Positions 45,430 through 54,010 of a DNA stretch of 64,000 nucleotides are shown here, piece by piece. Every line of letters starts with the position of its first letter. Positions within the stretch are counted from its first letter, which is position 1. The position numbers were made by a program, and so were the translations under genes. The notes beneath the pieces were generated by a model, which worked only from the letters and a program-made list of their open reading frames with translations, searched no databases and was not told the origin of the DNA. Source of the DNA: Pontibacter populi (GTDB taxonomy: Bacteria; Bacteroidota; Bacteroidia; Cytophagales; Hymenobacteraceae); the NCBI RefSeq assembly GCF_019336435.1, contig NZ_JAHWXQ010000001.1, positions 1 through 64,000 on the forward strand, given 5' to 3'.

Positions 45430-46785
45430 GTGAATATCAAACACTTATTTGCAGGATTAGTACTCTGCTTTGCCACGCCGGCTTTCGCACAAAACCAACC
45501 GGGTGTCAAAGAACTGAACCTACAGCAGGCCATTAACTATGCCCTGGAAAATAACGAATCTGTTAAGAAGGCATCTCTGGATGAGATGGGCTCTAAGTAC
45601 CAGGTAAACGAAGCGCGCAGTGCAGGTTTGCCTCAGGTAGATGTGAAAGGCTCTGCCGTGAGAACACTTGAAAAGTCTATGATCGCACTTCCTGCCGACT
45701 TCAACCCGGAAGGTACCGGTCCGCTTATCAAGCCAATGGGTACAGACAACACCGTGCAGGCTGGTTTATCGGTAACGCAGTTGCTGTTCAGTAAATCATA
45801 TTTTGTTGGTCTGAAAGCAGCTAAAAGTGCCGAAGACCTGTACCGTATCCGCAAGGAAATGGCCAGTGAAGATGTGATCTATAACGTGGGCAGCGCTTAT
45901 TACCAGGTGTTGCAGACAAAAGAACAGTTCAACAGCATCAACGCCAACCTGAACATGCTTACCCAGTTGGAGAAGATCCTGACGCTTCAGTATAAAAATG
46001 ACCTGGTGAAGAAAGTGGATGTGAGCCGCATTAAGGTAAACAAGAGTAACCTCGAGAACCAGAAAGAGAACCTGCAGACGGCTTACGCACAGCAGCTGAA
46101 TGTGCTGAAATTCTTTATGGGCATGCCACTGGAAGAGCAGATCTCGTTGTCGGGTTCTGCAGATGATGTATTACTGGATGAGCAGCCAACTTTAGCCGGC
46201 CTGGATGAAGTAGCGACAGAGCGTGCCCAGTTCAAGATTCTGAACAAGCAGAAAGAACTGAAAACGCTGGAGGTTGAAAACATCAGGGCAGGTTATTATC
46301 CTTCGCTGGCAGCCTTTGGTAACTATAACTACCAGTCGCAGTACGATGGCCGCATGATCAGCAACCCGGATGCGATGTGGTTCCCGAACTCACAGGTAGG
46401 CCTGCAGCTTAACATCCCGATCTTTGATGGCTTGCGCAAGAAGAGCCAGGTACAACAGCGCGAAATAGAGCTGAATAAAATGGACCTGGATATACAGCAA
46501 TACAACAAGAACACACAGGTAGAAGTGAGCAACGCCGTGAGCCAGTTGGGCAACAGCCAGAACAACATAGATGCCCAGGAGCGCAACGTGAAGCTGGCCC
46601 AGGAAGTGTACGACACCACCAACCAACTATACAAGGAAGGCCTGGCACCGCTTAGCGATCTGCTGAATGCTGAAACCGCCCTGCGCGAAGCCCAGACGAA
46701 CCTGAACAACGAAAGACTTAAATACCAGATTGCCCAGCTGAGCTATCTGAAAGCCAAAGGAAACCTCGAATCACTATCAAACTAA
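45430..46785 (+). CDS. TolC-family outer-membrane efflux protein
   Basis: The protein has 451 aa, starting at GTG 45430, which gives a clear signal peptide (MNIKHLFAGLVLCFATPAFAQ). Two repeats of long amphipathic helices rich in Gln, Asn and Ala are typical of the TolC trimer, with the motif LYKEGLAPLSDLLNAETALREAQTN split over about 398-422 near the C-terminus. It forms the outer-membrane tunnel of the pump encoded downstream. The adaptor gene begins 20 bp after its stop, so they share an operon. Confidence 0.94.
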   Translation: MNIKHLFAGLVLCFATPAFAQNQPGVKELNLQQAINYALENNESVKKASLDEMGSKYQVNEARSAGLPQVDVKGSAVRTLEKSMIALPADFNPEGTGPLIKPMGTDNTVQAGLSVTQLLFSKSYFVGLKAAKSAEDLYRIRKEMASEDVIYNVGSAYYQVLQTKEQFNSINANLNMLTQLEKILTLQYKNDLVKKVDVSRIKVNKSNLENQKENLQTAYAQQLNVLKFFMGMPLEEQISLSGSADDVLLDEQPTLAGLDEVATERAQFKILNKQKELKTLEVENIRAGYYPSLAAFGNYNYQSQYDGRMISNPDAMWFPNSQVGLQLNIPIFDGLRKKSQVQQREIELNKMDLDIQQYNKNTQVEVSNAVSQLGNSQNNIDAQERNVKLAQEVYDTTNQLYKEGLAPLSDLLNAETALREAQTNLNNERLKYQIAQLSYLKAKGNLESLSN

Positions 46786-46805
46786 GACATACACCAAATA
46801 CTAAA

Positions 46806-47861
46806 ATGAAGAAGGTAATTTATATTTTAATTGCACTGGTTGTTTTAGCTGCAGTAGGCTATAAGCTGATGAGCAACAAAGAACAGATGGCTGCCAACGC
46901 CGCAGTAGCTGAAATTAAAAGCGATGCAATTCCGGTTGCTGTTACAGAAGTTAAAACAGAGAAATTAGATAAGTCTTTTACCGCACAGGGTAACTTCGCT
47001 CCTATCCAGAGCCTGACCCTTTTGTCGGAAACTACCGGCCAGGTACAGCGTGTGCTGAAGCGAAAAGGCGATAAGGTAAAGGCAGGTGAATTACTATTAC
47101 AGGTAGAGAGCAACACCATGTCTGCTGACCTGGCTACCGCCCAGACAAACGCCGAGAAAGCAAAGCGTGACCTGGAGCGTTTCGAGAACCTGGCTGCCGG
47201 AGATGCGATCACGCAGCGTCAACTGGAAGATGCCCGTCTTGCTGCAAAGTCTACGCAGGCACAATTGGTAGCTGCACGTCAGCGCTTAACTAAAACCAGA
47301 ATTACGGCACCTATCAACGGTGAGATCAATGAAATTTATGTGGAAGTTGGTTCTTACTTAGGTATGTCTACCAAACTATACGACATCGTGAACGTGGACA
47401 AACTGAAGCTGAAAGTAAAAGCATCTGAAAGCGAAGTTCTCCTGATCAACAAAGGCGATAAGGTAACTGTGAAAGCTAATGCCGGTGCCGGACAGGAATA
47501 CGAAGGTGTGGTTACCGCCATTGCCGCTCAAGCCGACCCTACCCTGAAATTTGATGTGGAAGTGGAAGTAAAAAATGCCGCTAACAATAATCTGAGAGCT
47601 GGTATGTACGGCACTGCCTACTTTAAAGTAGACGATCAGCGTGATGCCATGCTGTTGCCGCGCCAGGCTATAGTTGGTAGCATCCAGAACCCAAGTGTTT
47701 ATGTGGTGAAAGACGGCGTTGCCAACATGCGCAAAGTAAAAGTAGGTGTGGTTACGCAGGATAAAGTAGAGATACTGGAAGGTGTGCAGCCAGGCGATCA
47801 GGTAGTACAGAGCGGCCAGATCAACCTTCGAGAAGGCATTAAAGTAACGTTGCTGAAGTAA
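46806..47861 (+). CDS. RND efflux periplasmic adaptor (membrane fusion) protein
   Basis: The protein has 351 aa. An N-terminal membrane anchor (about 4-20) has no lipobox. A lipoyl/barrel-sandwich domain (GQVQRVLKRKGDKVKAGELL) is split by an alpha-hairpin (about 105-160). A beta-barrel domain follows (RAGMYGTAYFKVD), then a membrane-proximal domain. It links the inner-membrane pump to TolC. It is short for the family, but all domains are present. Between it and the pump gene lies a 247-bp gap containing an inverted-repeat element. Confidence 0.94.
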   Translation: MKKVIYILIALVVLAAVGYKLMSNKEQMAANAAVAEIKSDAIPVAVTEVKTEKLDKSFTAQGNFAPIQSLTLLSETTGQVQRVLKRKGDKVKAGELLLQVESNTMSADLATAQTNAEKAKRDLERFENLAAGDAITQRQLEDARLAAKSTQAQLVAARQRLTKTRITAPINGEINEIYVEVGSYLGMSTKLYDIVNVDKLKLKVKASESEVLLINKGDKVTVKANAGAGQEYEGVVTAIAAQADPTLKFDVEVEVKNAANNNLRAGMYGTAYFKVDDQRDAMLLPRQAIVGSIQNPSVYVVKDGVANMRKVKVGVVTQDKVEILEGVQPGDQVVQSGQINLREGIKVTLLK

Positions 47862-47879
47862 GATCCCGGCTATAGTTAT

Positions 47880-48053
47880 CATCCCCCTACCCCCTTCAAA
47901 GGGGGACTTTAAGAAACTACCAAGATACCTGTCATCCTGAAAGGAACCTGGTAAAAGGGAGATGAAGCCTTAGCAATAACACACCCCTACCCCTCTTAAG
48001 AGGGGAATTAATCTGAACAGAAAAGTCCCCCTTTGAAGGGGGGTAGGGGGATG
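47880..48053. repeat. MITE-like inverted-repeat element within the efflux operon
   Basis: Terminal arms of about 28 bp (47880-47907 beginning CATCCCCCTACC, and 48025-48053 ending GGTAGGGGGATG) are complementary except for one C/G length difference. The inside contains TGTCATCCTGAAAGGA and CCCCTCTTAAGAGGGGAATT. These modules resemble the CCCCTCTTGGGAGGGG and TTCAAAGGGGGAC modules of the two large repeat blocks. No ORF. It could form a large hairpin in the mRNA between adaptor and pump. Confidence 0.8.
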
Positions 48054-48108
48054 ACTCGCTTTAGCAGATCAAAAACAAGAATACTTCTTTTAAATAAGAA
48101 ACTATAAA

Positions 48109-51100
48109 ATGAACATAACCAAAATATCGATCCAGCGATCAACTATAGTGGTGGTGGTATTTACCGTACTCACGCTGCTTGGTGTTGTCAGCTACCAATC
48201 GCTTAACTACGAGCTTCTACCGAAGTTCAACCCACCGGTGCTTACCATCATGACGGTGTATCCGGGTGCTTCTCCAAACGAGGTGGAGAACTCTGTTACA
48301 AAAGAGATTGAAGACGCACTTGCCTCCCTGGAAAACGTGAAGGAAATGAAAAGCACCTCGATGGAAAGCTTTTCGATGATCGTGATCAACCTGAACCAGG
48401 GTACCGATGTGGACCTAAGCTTACAGGAAGCACAGCGTAAGATTAACACCATTCTGGCCAAGTTGCCGGAAGATGCCGATGCCCCTACGCTGAACAAATT
48501 TGACCTCGACGACCTGCCAATCATCAAGATGGGTGCTACGGCTAACATGTCGGCTACGGAGTTTTATGACCTGATCGACAAGAAGATCAAACCGGAGCTG
48601 TCGCGCATACAGGGTATGGCTGCCATAAAAGTACTGGGTGGCCAGGAACGTGAGATCAAAGTAAATATTGATGCCAACAAATTGGAAGCCTATAACCTGT
48701 CTATCCTTCAGGTACAGCAGAAGATCCGTAACTCTAACCTCGACTTCCCGACTGGTAAGATAAAGCAGGAAAGCGGCCAGACACAGATCCGACTGGCAGG
48801 TAAGTTTCAGTCGCTGGAGCAGCTAAATAACCTGATACTTCGCCAGGACGACAAAGGTATTGTGCGCCTTGCTGACGTAGCCGAAGTGCAGGATACCCAG
48901 AAGGACATTGAAGTAATGAACCGTATCAATGGTAATCCATCGGTAGGTATAACTATACAGAAACAGTCTGATGCCAACGCGGTGGAAGTAAGTCGCCTGA
49001 CAAAAGAAGCACTTGCCGCGCTGGAGAAAACCTACGCAGCAGAAGGCCTGAAATTCAACGTAGCCAACGACTCTTCTGATTTTACTTTAGAGGCAGCTGA
49101 CTCGGTGATACACGACCTGATCATAGCCGTTATACTGGTGGCGATTGTGATGTTGCTGTTCCTGCACTCGCTGCGTAATGCGGTTATTGTAATGGTGTCT
49201 ATCCCGGCATCGTTGGTGGCCACGTTCATTGCCATGTACCTGTTCGGCTATTCGCTTAACCTGATGTCTTTACTGGCACTTTCGCTGGTAGTTGGTATTC
49301 TGGTGGATGACGCTATTGTGGTAATTGAGAACATTCACCGCCACATGGAGATGGGCAAAAAGCCGGCGCAGGCCGCTTACGATGGTATCCGTGAGATCAT
49401 GGCAACAGTTACATCCATTACCCTGGTAATTGTAGTTGTGTTTATCCCGATCGCGCTTTCAACAGGTCTGGTTTCGGATATTCTGCGCCAGTTTGCGGTA
49501 GTGGTTGCCGTAGCCACGATGATCTCGTTGTTCGTAGCCTTTACCCTGATCCCATTACTTGCCAGCCGTTTCTCAAGATTAGAGCACATCTCTGACAAGA
49601 ATATCTTCGGACGCTTTATACTTTCATTTGAGCGCTTCCTGGACCGTGTGATCGATGGCTTTACAGCTACATTGAAGTGGGCATTTAACCACAAGTTCAT
49701 CACGCTGGGTGTAACCATGCTACTATTAGTTGCTTCGTTTGCGCTGGTACCGATGGGCTTTATAGGATCAGAATTTATTCCTGCCGGCGACCGCGGTGAA
49801 GTAAGCTTACAGCTGGAATTGCCTAAGAACGCTACTGTAGAACAGACCAACTTTGCCACACGCCAGGTGGAAGCATACCTGCTTGCCAAGCCTGAAGTAA
49901 AGAAAGTGTTTACCACAGTAGGTACTACCACTTCGGCACAGGCTGGTCAGAACACCGCTTATAAGTCAGATGTTTCGGTAACGCTGGTAGATGTAAAAGA
50001 ACGCGATTTCAGTACAGACCAGTTCAGCCGCCAGGCAAAGGCAGATATTGAAAGCAGTATTCCGGATGTGGAAGTAACGCCGGTTCCGGTTGGTCTGGTT
50101 GGTAACTCACAGGCTCCGATCCAGATCATCATCTCAGGCTCTAACCTGGACAGCGTGATGAACTTCTCGCAGAAAGTGCTGGCCATTACAGAAGGTGTGG
50201 ATGGTACCGCCGACGTGGAAATGTCAGTGGAAGGTGGTAACCCGGAAATTGAAGTGGTTGTGGACCGTGATAAGATGGCAAACGTTGGCCTTTCGCTGGA
50301 GAGCGTGGGTGCCAGCATGCAGCTGGCCTTCAGTGGCAACTCTGATGTTACGTTCCGTTCCGGCACCGAAGACTACGACATCAACATCCGCCTGGATGAG
50401 TTTGATCGCCGCAGCGTAACCGACATCGGCAACCTGTCTTTTGTGAACAGTAAAGGGCAGATCGTTCGCCTGGCACAGTTCGCTGATATCCGCCAGTCTA
50501 CTGGTCCGTCGCAGCTGGAGCGTTACAACCGTGTAACTTCGGTAAACGTGAACTCGCAGGTAATTGGTAGACCAACCGGTTCGGTAGGTGCTGACATACA
50601 GGCGAAGATGGCAGAAATAAAAATGCCTGCCGGTGTTAGCTTAGAGTATGGTGGTAACCTGAAAAACCAGAGCGAAGGTTTCGGTACGCTGGGTGTTGCC
50701 CTGCTTGCCTCTATCATCTTCGTGTACCTGATTATGGTGGCCCTTTACGACTCGTATATTTATCCGCTGGTGGTACTCTTCTCTATTCCGTTGGCGATCA
50801 TCGGTGCCTTGCTGGCCCTGGCGCTTGCCTCGCAGTCGCTGAGCATCTTCTCTATCCTGGGTATCATTATGATGATTGGTCTGGTAGCGAAGAACGCGAT
50901 TATGGTGGTGGACTTTACCAACAAGCTGAAAGACGAAGGCGTGGAAGTGAAAGAAGCGTTGATCGAAGCCGTTCGTATCCGTTTCCGTCCGATCCTGATG
51001 ACGACGCTGGCCATGGTGATTGGTATGTTGCCGATCGCGCTGGCAGGTGGCTCGGTAGCTGCTACCAAAAACGGTCTGGCCTGGGCACTGATCGGTGGTC

Positions 51101-51288
51101 TGAGCTCCTCTATGTTCCTGACGCTTATAGTTGTTCCAATCATCTACTATGGCTTCGACAGAATTCTTGCAAAATTCGGTTTAGATAAGAAAACTAAAAT
51201 CGAGTTGGAAGAGAAGACCCTGGAAGAGCTGGAGCACGAAACCAAGATGCTGGAAGACAAGAAAATGGCGCACGAGTTCGCGCATTAA
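48109..51288 (+). CDS. RND-family (HAE1-like) efflux pump, inner-membrane component
   Basis: The protein has 1,059 aa and 12 membrane helices with two large periplasmic loops. VVGILVDDAIVVIENIHRH carries the paired proton-relay acids Asp400/Asp401. SIPASLVATF and the second-half PILMTTLAMVIGMLPIALAGG are characteristic of the AcrB/HAE1 group. With the adaptor and TolC it expels drugs or other amphiphiles by proton exchange. It ends in an unusual charged tail (about 1012-1059, KKTKIELEEKTLEELEHETK). Substrates are unknown. Confidence 0.95.
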   Translation: MNITKISIQRSTIVVVVFTVLTLLGVVSYQSLNYELLPKFNPPVLTIMTVYPGASPNEVENSVTKEIEDALASLENVKEMKSTSMESFSMIVINLNQGTDVDLSLQEAQRKINTILAKLPEDADAPTLNKFDLDDLPIIKMGATANMSATEFYDLIDKKIKPELSRIQGMAAIKVLGGQEREIKVNIDANKLEAYNLSILQVQQKIRNSNLDFPTGKIKQESGQTQIRLAGKFQSLEQLNNLILRQDDKGIVRLADVAEVQDTQKDIEVMNRINGNPSVGITIQKQSDANAVEVSRLTKEALAALEKTYAAEGLKFNVANDSSDFTLEAADSVIHDLIIAVILVAIVMLLFLHSLRNAVIVMVSIPASLVATFIAMYLFGYSLNLMSLLALSLVVGILVDDAIVVIENIHRHMEMGKKPAQAAYDGIREIMATVTSITLVIVVVFIPIALSTGLVSDILRQFAVVVAVATMISLFVAFTLIPLLASRFSRLEHISDKNIFGRFILSFERFLDRVIDGFTATLKWAFNHKFITLGVTMLLLVASFALVPMGFIGSEFIPAGDRGEVSLQLELPKNATVEQTNFATRQVEAYLLAKPEVKKVFTTVGTTTSAQAGQNTAYKSDVSVTLVDVKERDFSTDQFSRQAKADIESSIPDVEVTPVPVGLVGNSQAPIQIIISGSNLDSVMNFSQKVLAITEGVDGTADVEMSVEGGNPEIEVVVDRDKMANVGLSLESVGASMQLAFSGNSDVTFRSGTEDYDINIRLDEFDRRSVTDIGNLSFVNSKGQIVRLAQFADIRQSTGPSQLERYNRVTSVNVNSQVIGRPTGSVGADIQAKMAEIKMPAGVSLEYGGNLKNQSEGFGTLGVALLASIIFVYLIMVALYDSYIYPLVVLFSIPLAIIGALLALALASQSLSIFSILGIIMMIGLVAKNAIMVVDFTNKLKDEGVEVKEALIEAVRIRFRPILMTTLAMVIGMLPIALAGGSVAATKNGLAWALIGGLSSSMFLTLIVVPIIYYGFDRILAKFGLDKKTKIELEEKTLEELEHETKMLEDKKMAHEFAH

Positions 51289-51394
51289 TCAGCATGCATT
51301 ACCTGTTTTCATACTTATAAATTGCTGGGGAGATTGCGGAGGCTTATAGTTTCCGCAATCTCAGACCCAGATTTACTCTTACCTTTTACATGCC

Positions 51395-51655
51395 ATGACA
51401 ACTGCAACCCCAGATAAAAAGGCAATCCAAAAAGAAGTGGTGAAGATCATCACCTCTGTTACCAATCTTAAACGCAATCAACTCCTGGAGGTCCGCGACC
51501 TGACTACACTCGGGCTTGATATAGTGGATGTGGTAGACGTTATTTTGAAAGTAGAGAAAACCTACCACCTGACCATACCCGATGAAGTGCCGGTGTATAC
51601 GGTTGATGACTTTGTGAATTACGTGTACACGCAAACCATGAAACAGGCTGGATAA
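51395..51655 (+). CDS. Acyl-carrier-protein-like protein lacking the phosphopantetheine serine
   Basis: The protein has 86 aa. LTTLGLDIVDVVDVILKVEKTYHLTIPDEVPVYTVDDFVNYV (read in parts, residues 36-77) aligns without gaps to helices II-IV of acyl carrier protein, including the IPDE segment and the final DDFVNYV helix. The invariant DSL attachment motif is replaced by D42-I43-V44, so there is no serine to accept phosphopantetheine. It may be a non-carrying ACP paralogue used in protein contacts. No fatty-acid or polyketide gene is adjacent. It lies 106 bp after the RND gene and ends at a strong terminator. Confidence 0.75.
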   Translation: MTTATPDKKAIQKEVVKIITSVTNLKRNQLLEVRDLTTLGLDIVDVVDVILKVEKTYHLTIPDEVPVYTVDDFVNYVYTQTMKQAG

Positions 51656-51677
51656 GCCAATTGAACTATAAAAAAGG

Positions 51678-51710
51678 AGCGCCGCAACTATACATTGCGG
51701 CGCTTTTTTT
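51678..51710 (+). terminator. Strong terminator after the ACP-like gene
   Basis: A 10-bp GC-rich stem, AGCGCCGCAA with TTGCGGCGCT, has a 7-nt loop CTATACA and is followed by T7. Confidence 0.95.
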
Positions 51711-51801
51711 GTGCACTGTGTGATAAACAGTAAACTATAGCTGCACTTTAAACTATAGTTTATTACCTCTACTCCTACCGCTCTTCCGGACTCTACCGCT
51801 C

Positions 51802-51913
51802 TTTCGGACTTCCAAGTCCGAAAGCCCTCTGCCGGGGATTTCCGAATCCCCATGTTGCCAGTAACGCGGACTAAGAAGTCCGCAGCAGATTTGGTTCCGG
51901 ACAAGGATGTCCG
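51802..51913. repeat. Cluster of four short hairpins
   Basis: Four different small inverted repeats lie in 112 bp: TTTCGGACTTCCAAGTCCGAAA centre at 51802-51823, GGGGATTTCCGAATCCCC at 51834-51851, GCGGACTAAGAAGTCCGC at 51866-51883 and CGGACAAGGATGTCCG at 51898-51913. Three share the core GGAC-GTCC. The design (6-9-bp stem, 4-nt loop) resembles the GAGTTACAAACTC and CGGGTTGCAAACCCG modules of the large blocks. No ORF. Confidence 0.75.
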
Positions 51914-52000
51914 AAACAGCCGTTAAACTATAAACTATAGTTTAACGCGGCCAGAGGCAGCTCACACTCTCGGGACACTAGCGAGAGCTTTGATTATCAA

Positions 52001-53449
52001 CTATAGTTGCAAGGCTTCATCGGATGGTGATGGAGAGAGGCACTTCGTTCCGCACAGCTTATTCTCCTGCAGTAACCGGTGTGCCAGGTCTTTGGCTTGT
52101 TGCCGTATTTCCCGAAGGGCTGTAGACTCGTACAGTGTTGCTTTCCGGGCTGGGCCTATCGCATAAAAGCCTTCTACCGGAATCTCGCTTTCATTTACCA
52201 GTGTCCCCTCTTCTGCAGTTACCAGCCCCAGGTTTAAGCTATCAGGTTTTATAAGGCCATCGGTAAGCAATTGCTGCACCAGGGGCAGCTTTATTTTTGT
52301 GTAGTCGCTCTCAGGGCCTGTACAGTTGATCACGCGGCTTACGTTTATAGTTTGAGCTATAGTTTGTTTCCGCCTTTTTATAGTTACGCAGACCATCTCC
52401 CCTTCTGTTTCCATATCAACTATAGTTCCGGCAATCAGTTCTAAACGGCCCTGCTTCTGTAACTCCTGAAGCATGGCTGCGGAACTGGCTGGCATGCGGT
52501 GGCGGTGGGTTTCCCAGTAAGGGCGCACATGACGCATAAACCGTTTCTTTTCCAATAATGAAAAGGCCTGCCAGATGGCCGGGATATGCACACGCATCGC
52601 GTCCAGCACGCTGCGCCAACTATAACCTTGTTCTTCTGCCTTCTTAATCTCATCCCGGATGATCCGGAACAGCTCTGATACGGATAAGGAAGCGCTGAGA
52701 TCAGGAAGTTTGAGGTGATCGTAGAGGGGCGTGTTTACATCAAAAGCCTGCGGTAATAATCCATGGCGCGATACAACGTAGATATTCCCTTTATGGCCTT
52801 CTGCCTGCAGGCTGCCCACCAGGTCTACCATTGTCAGGCTCGAGCCGATTAGTAGTAGTGGAGATTCCGGATCCAGGTTTGCCAGGCCTTTTGCACTCCA
52901 GGGCGATGCAACATAATTACTGCTCTGATAAAATGCTTTATTGGGAATTGGCAGATCAGCCGGCGGAAAATTACCCATTGCCAACACTACTTTATCTGAA
53001 ACTATAGCTTCGTGCTCCTTAAACTTAACTTGAAAAGAATTGCCTTGTTTGTAAACAGCCAGCGCCTCATCATACATCTTTATAAGCTTTACATTTTCTG
53101 AAGCAAGCACCTCTGCTTCCTCTAACCTGCTCTTCAGGTAATCGCCGAAAATAAACCGGGGAATGAAGTCGTCTTTGCTGACAGGTATGTTCAAATGCTT
53201 TTCGTAGCGGTGCTGCTGTACCGTAAGCCAGTCATAAAAATCGAGGGGCTGCTCCGGGAACAGGCTCATGGCTAAGGCAGGCACATTTAAGGGCTGAAAA
53301 GGCAGCTGACTGGAATAAGCTATTCCACGGTTCATTCTGTACCGGTCCTGCTCTACCAGGTAGATGATCTTACTACCCCTGGCGCTCCGCAGCAAATGAA
53401 TAGCTGTTAACGTGCCACTGAGGCCTCCTCCAATAATTGCAATCGCCAT
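52001..53449 (-). CDS. FAD/NAD(P)-binding protein (NAD_binding_9 type)
   Basis: The protein has 482 aa. The N-terminal Rossmann motif AIIGGGLSGTLTAIHLL (about 4-20) is followed by GIAYSSQLPFQPLNVPA. A second nucleotide-binding site may be LLLIGSSLTMVDLVGSL (about 198-214), and INCTGPESDY lies near the C-terminus. This matches the HcaR-like/NAD_binding_9 family of uncharacterised flavoproteins (pyridine-nucleotide-disulphide oxidoreductase-like). The substrate is unknown. It is monocistronic. The stop TAG lies inside AACTATAGTT. Confidence 0.85.
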   Translation of the reverse strand: MAIAIIGGGLSGTLTAIHLLRSARGSKIIYLVEQDRYRMNRGIAYSSQLPFQPLNVPALAMSLFPEQPLDFYDWLTVQQHRYEKHLNIPVSKDDFIPRFIFGDYLKSRLEEAEVLASENVKLIKMYDEALAVYKQGNSFQVKFKEHEAIVSDKVVLAMGNFPPADLPIPNKAFYQSSNYVASPWSAKGLANLDPESPLLLIGSSLTMVDLVGSLQAEGHKGNIYVVSRHGLLPQAFDVNTPLYDHLKLPDLSASLSVSELFRIIRDEIKKAEEQGYSWRSVLDAMRVHIPAIWQAFSLLEKKRFMRHVRPYWETHRHRMPASSAAMLQELQKQGRLELIAGTIVDMETEGEMVCVTIKRRKQTIAQTINVSRVINCTGPESDYTKIKLPLVQQLLTDGLIKPDSLNLGLVTAEEGTLVNESEIPVEGFYAIGPARKATLYESTALREIRQQAKDLAHRLLQENKLCGTKCLSPSPSDEALQL

Positions 53450-53860
53450 AGGTGCTCTATCTTAGGTGAAATAAACCTTACACAAGTCAGACAAGCGAAA
53501 CCTATCCTGGAAGCCTGTACAATAAAGAATAGCAGGATGTGCCCATGCACAAACCAAGGTGTGTCAAAACATCTGATTTTACGGGAATATATTTTGCAGA
53601 GTTCGTCCTTAAGCCCACGCTTACGACATAAAAGTGCAGGCTGCCTGATAAATATCAGATTTCATAGCCTGCCCCAGGCCCCCATATAATCCTCTTTCCT
53701 GAACTTCAGTTTTAGCAACTATAGTTTGAGATCTACCTTCCGGTCAACTATAAATTGTACTTCTTAGCTATACCTCCCGGATATAAACCAATTCATAAAC
53801 CCATATGAATAATCGATAATCAATGAAATACCTATATAGCGCCCATCCTTGTTTGTATAA
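53450..53860. other. Divergent intergenic region before tamB
   Basis: About 410 bp with no clear gene. A nested hairpin, GCAGGCTGCCTGATAA...TATCAG...AGCCTGC, lies at about 53635-53680. ATG 53824 opens a 36-codon frame that is out of frame with tamB and looks non-coding. Confidence 0.4.
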
Positions 53861-54010
53861 TTCCGTAAAGGCAATTCAGAACCTAACTCTGACAGACATA
53901 TCGCATCGGCTAAACATATCGGAAAAGTAACAGCCAAGGTCATCCTGTGGCTGTTAGTATTTATTATTGGAGTTGTTGTCATCCTTGTAATTGCGCTGCA
54001 GTTTCCGGGG

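Noticed and set aside
51802-51913. Possible CRISPR array
   Set aside because: The repeated units are hairpins of differing sequence with no constant repeat, no unique equal-length spacers and no cas genes.
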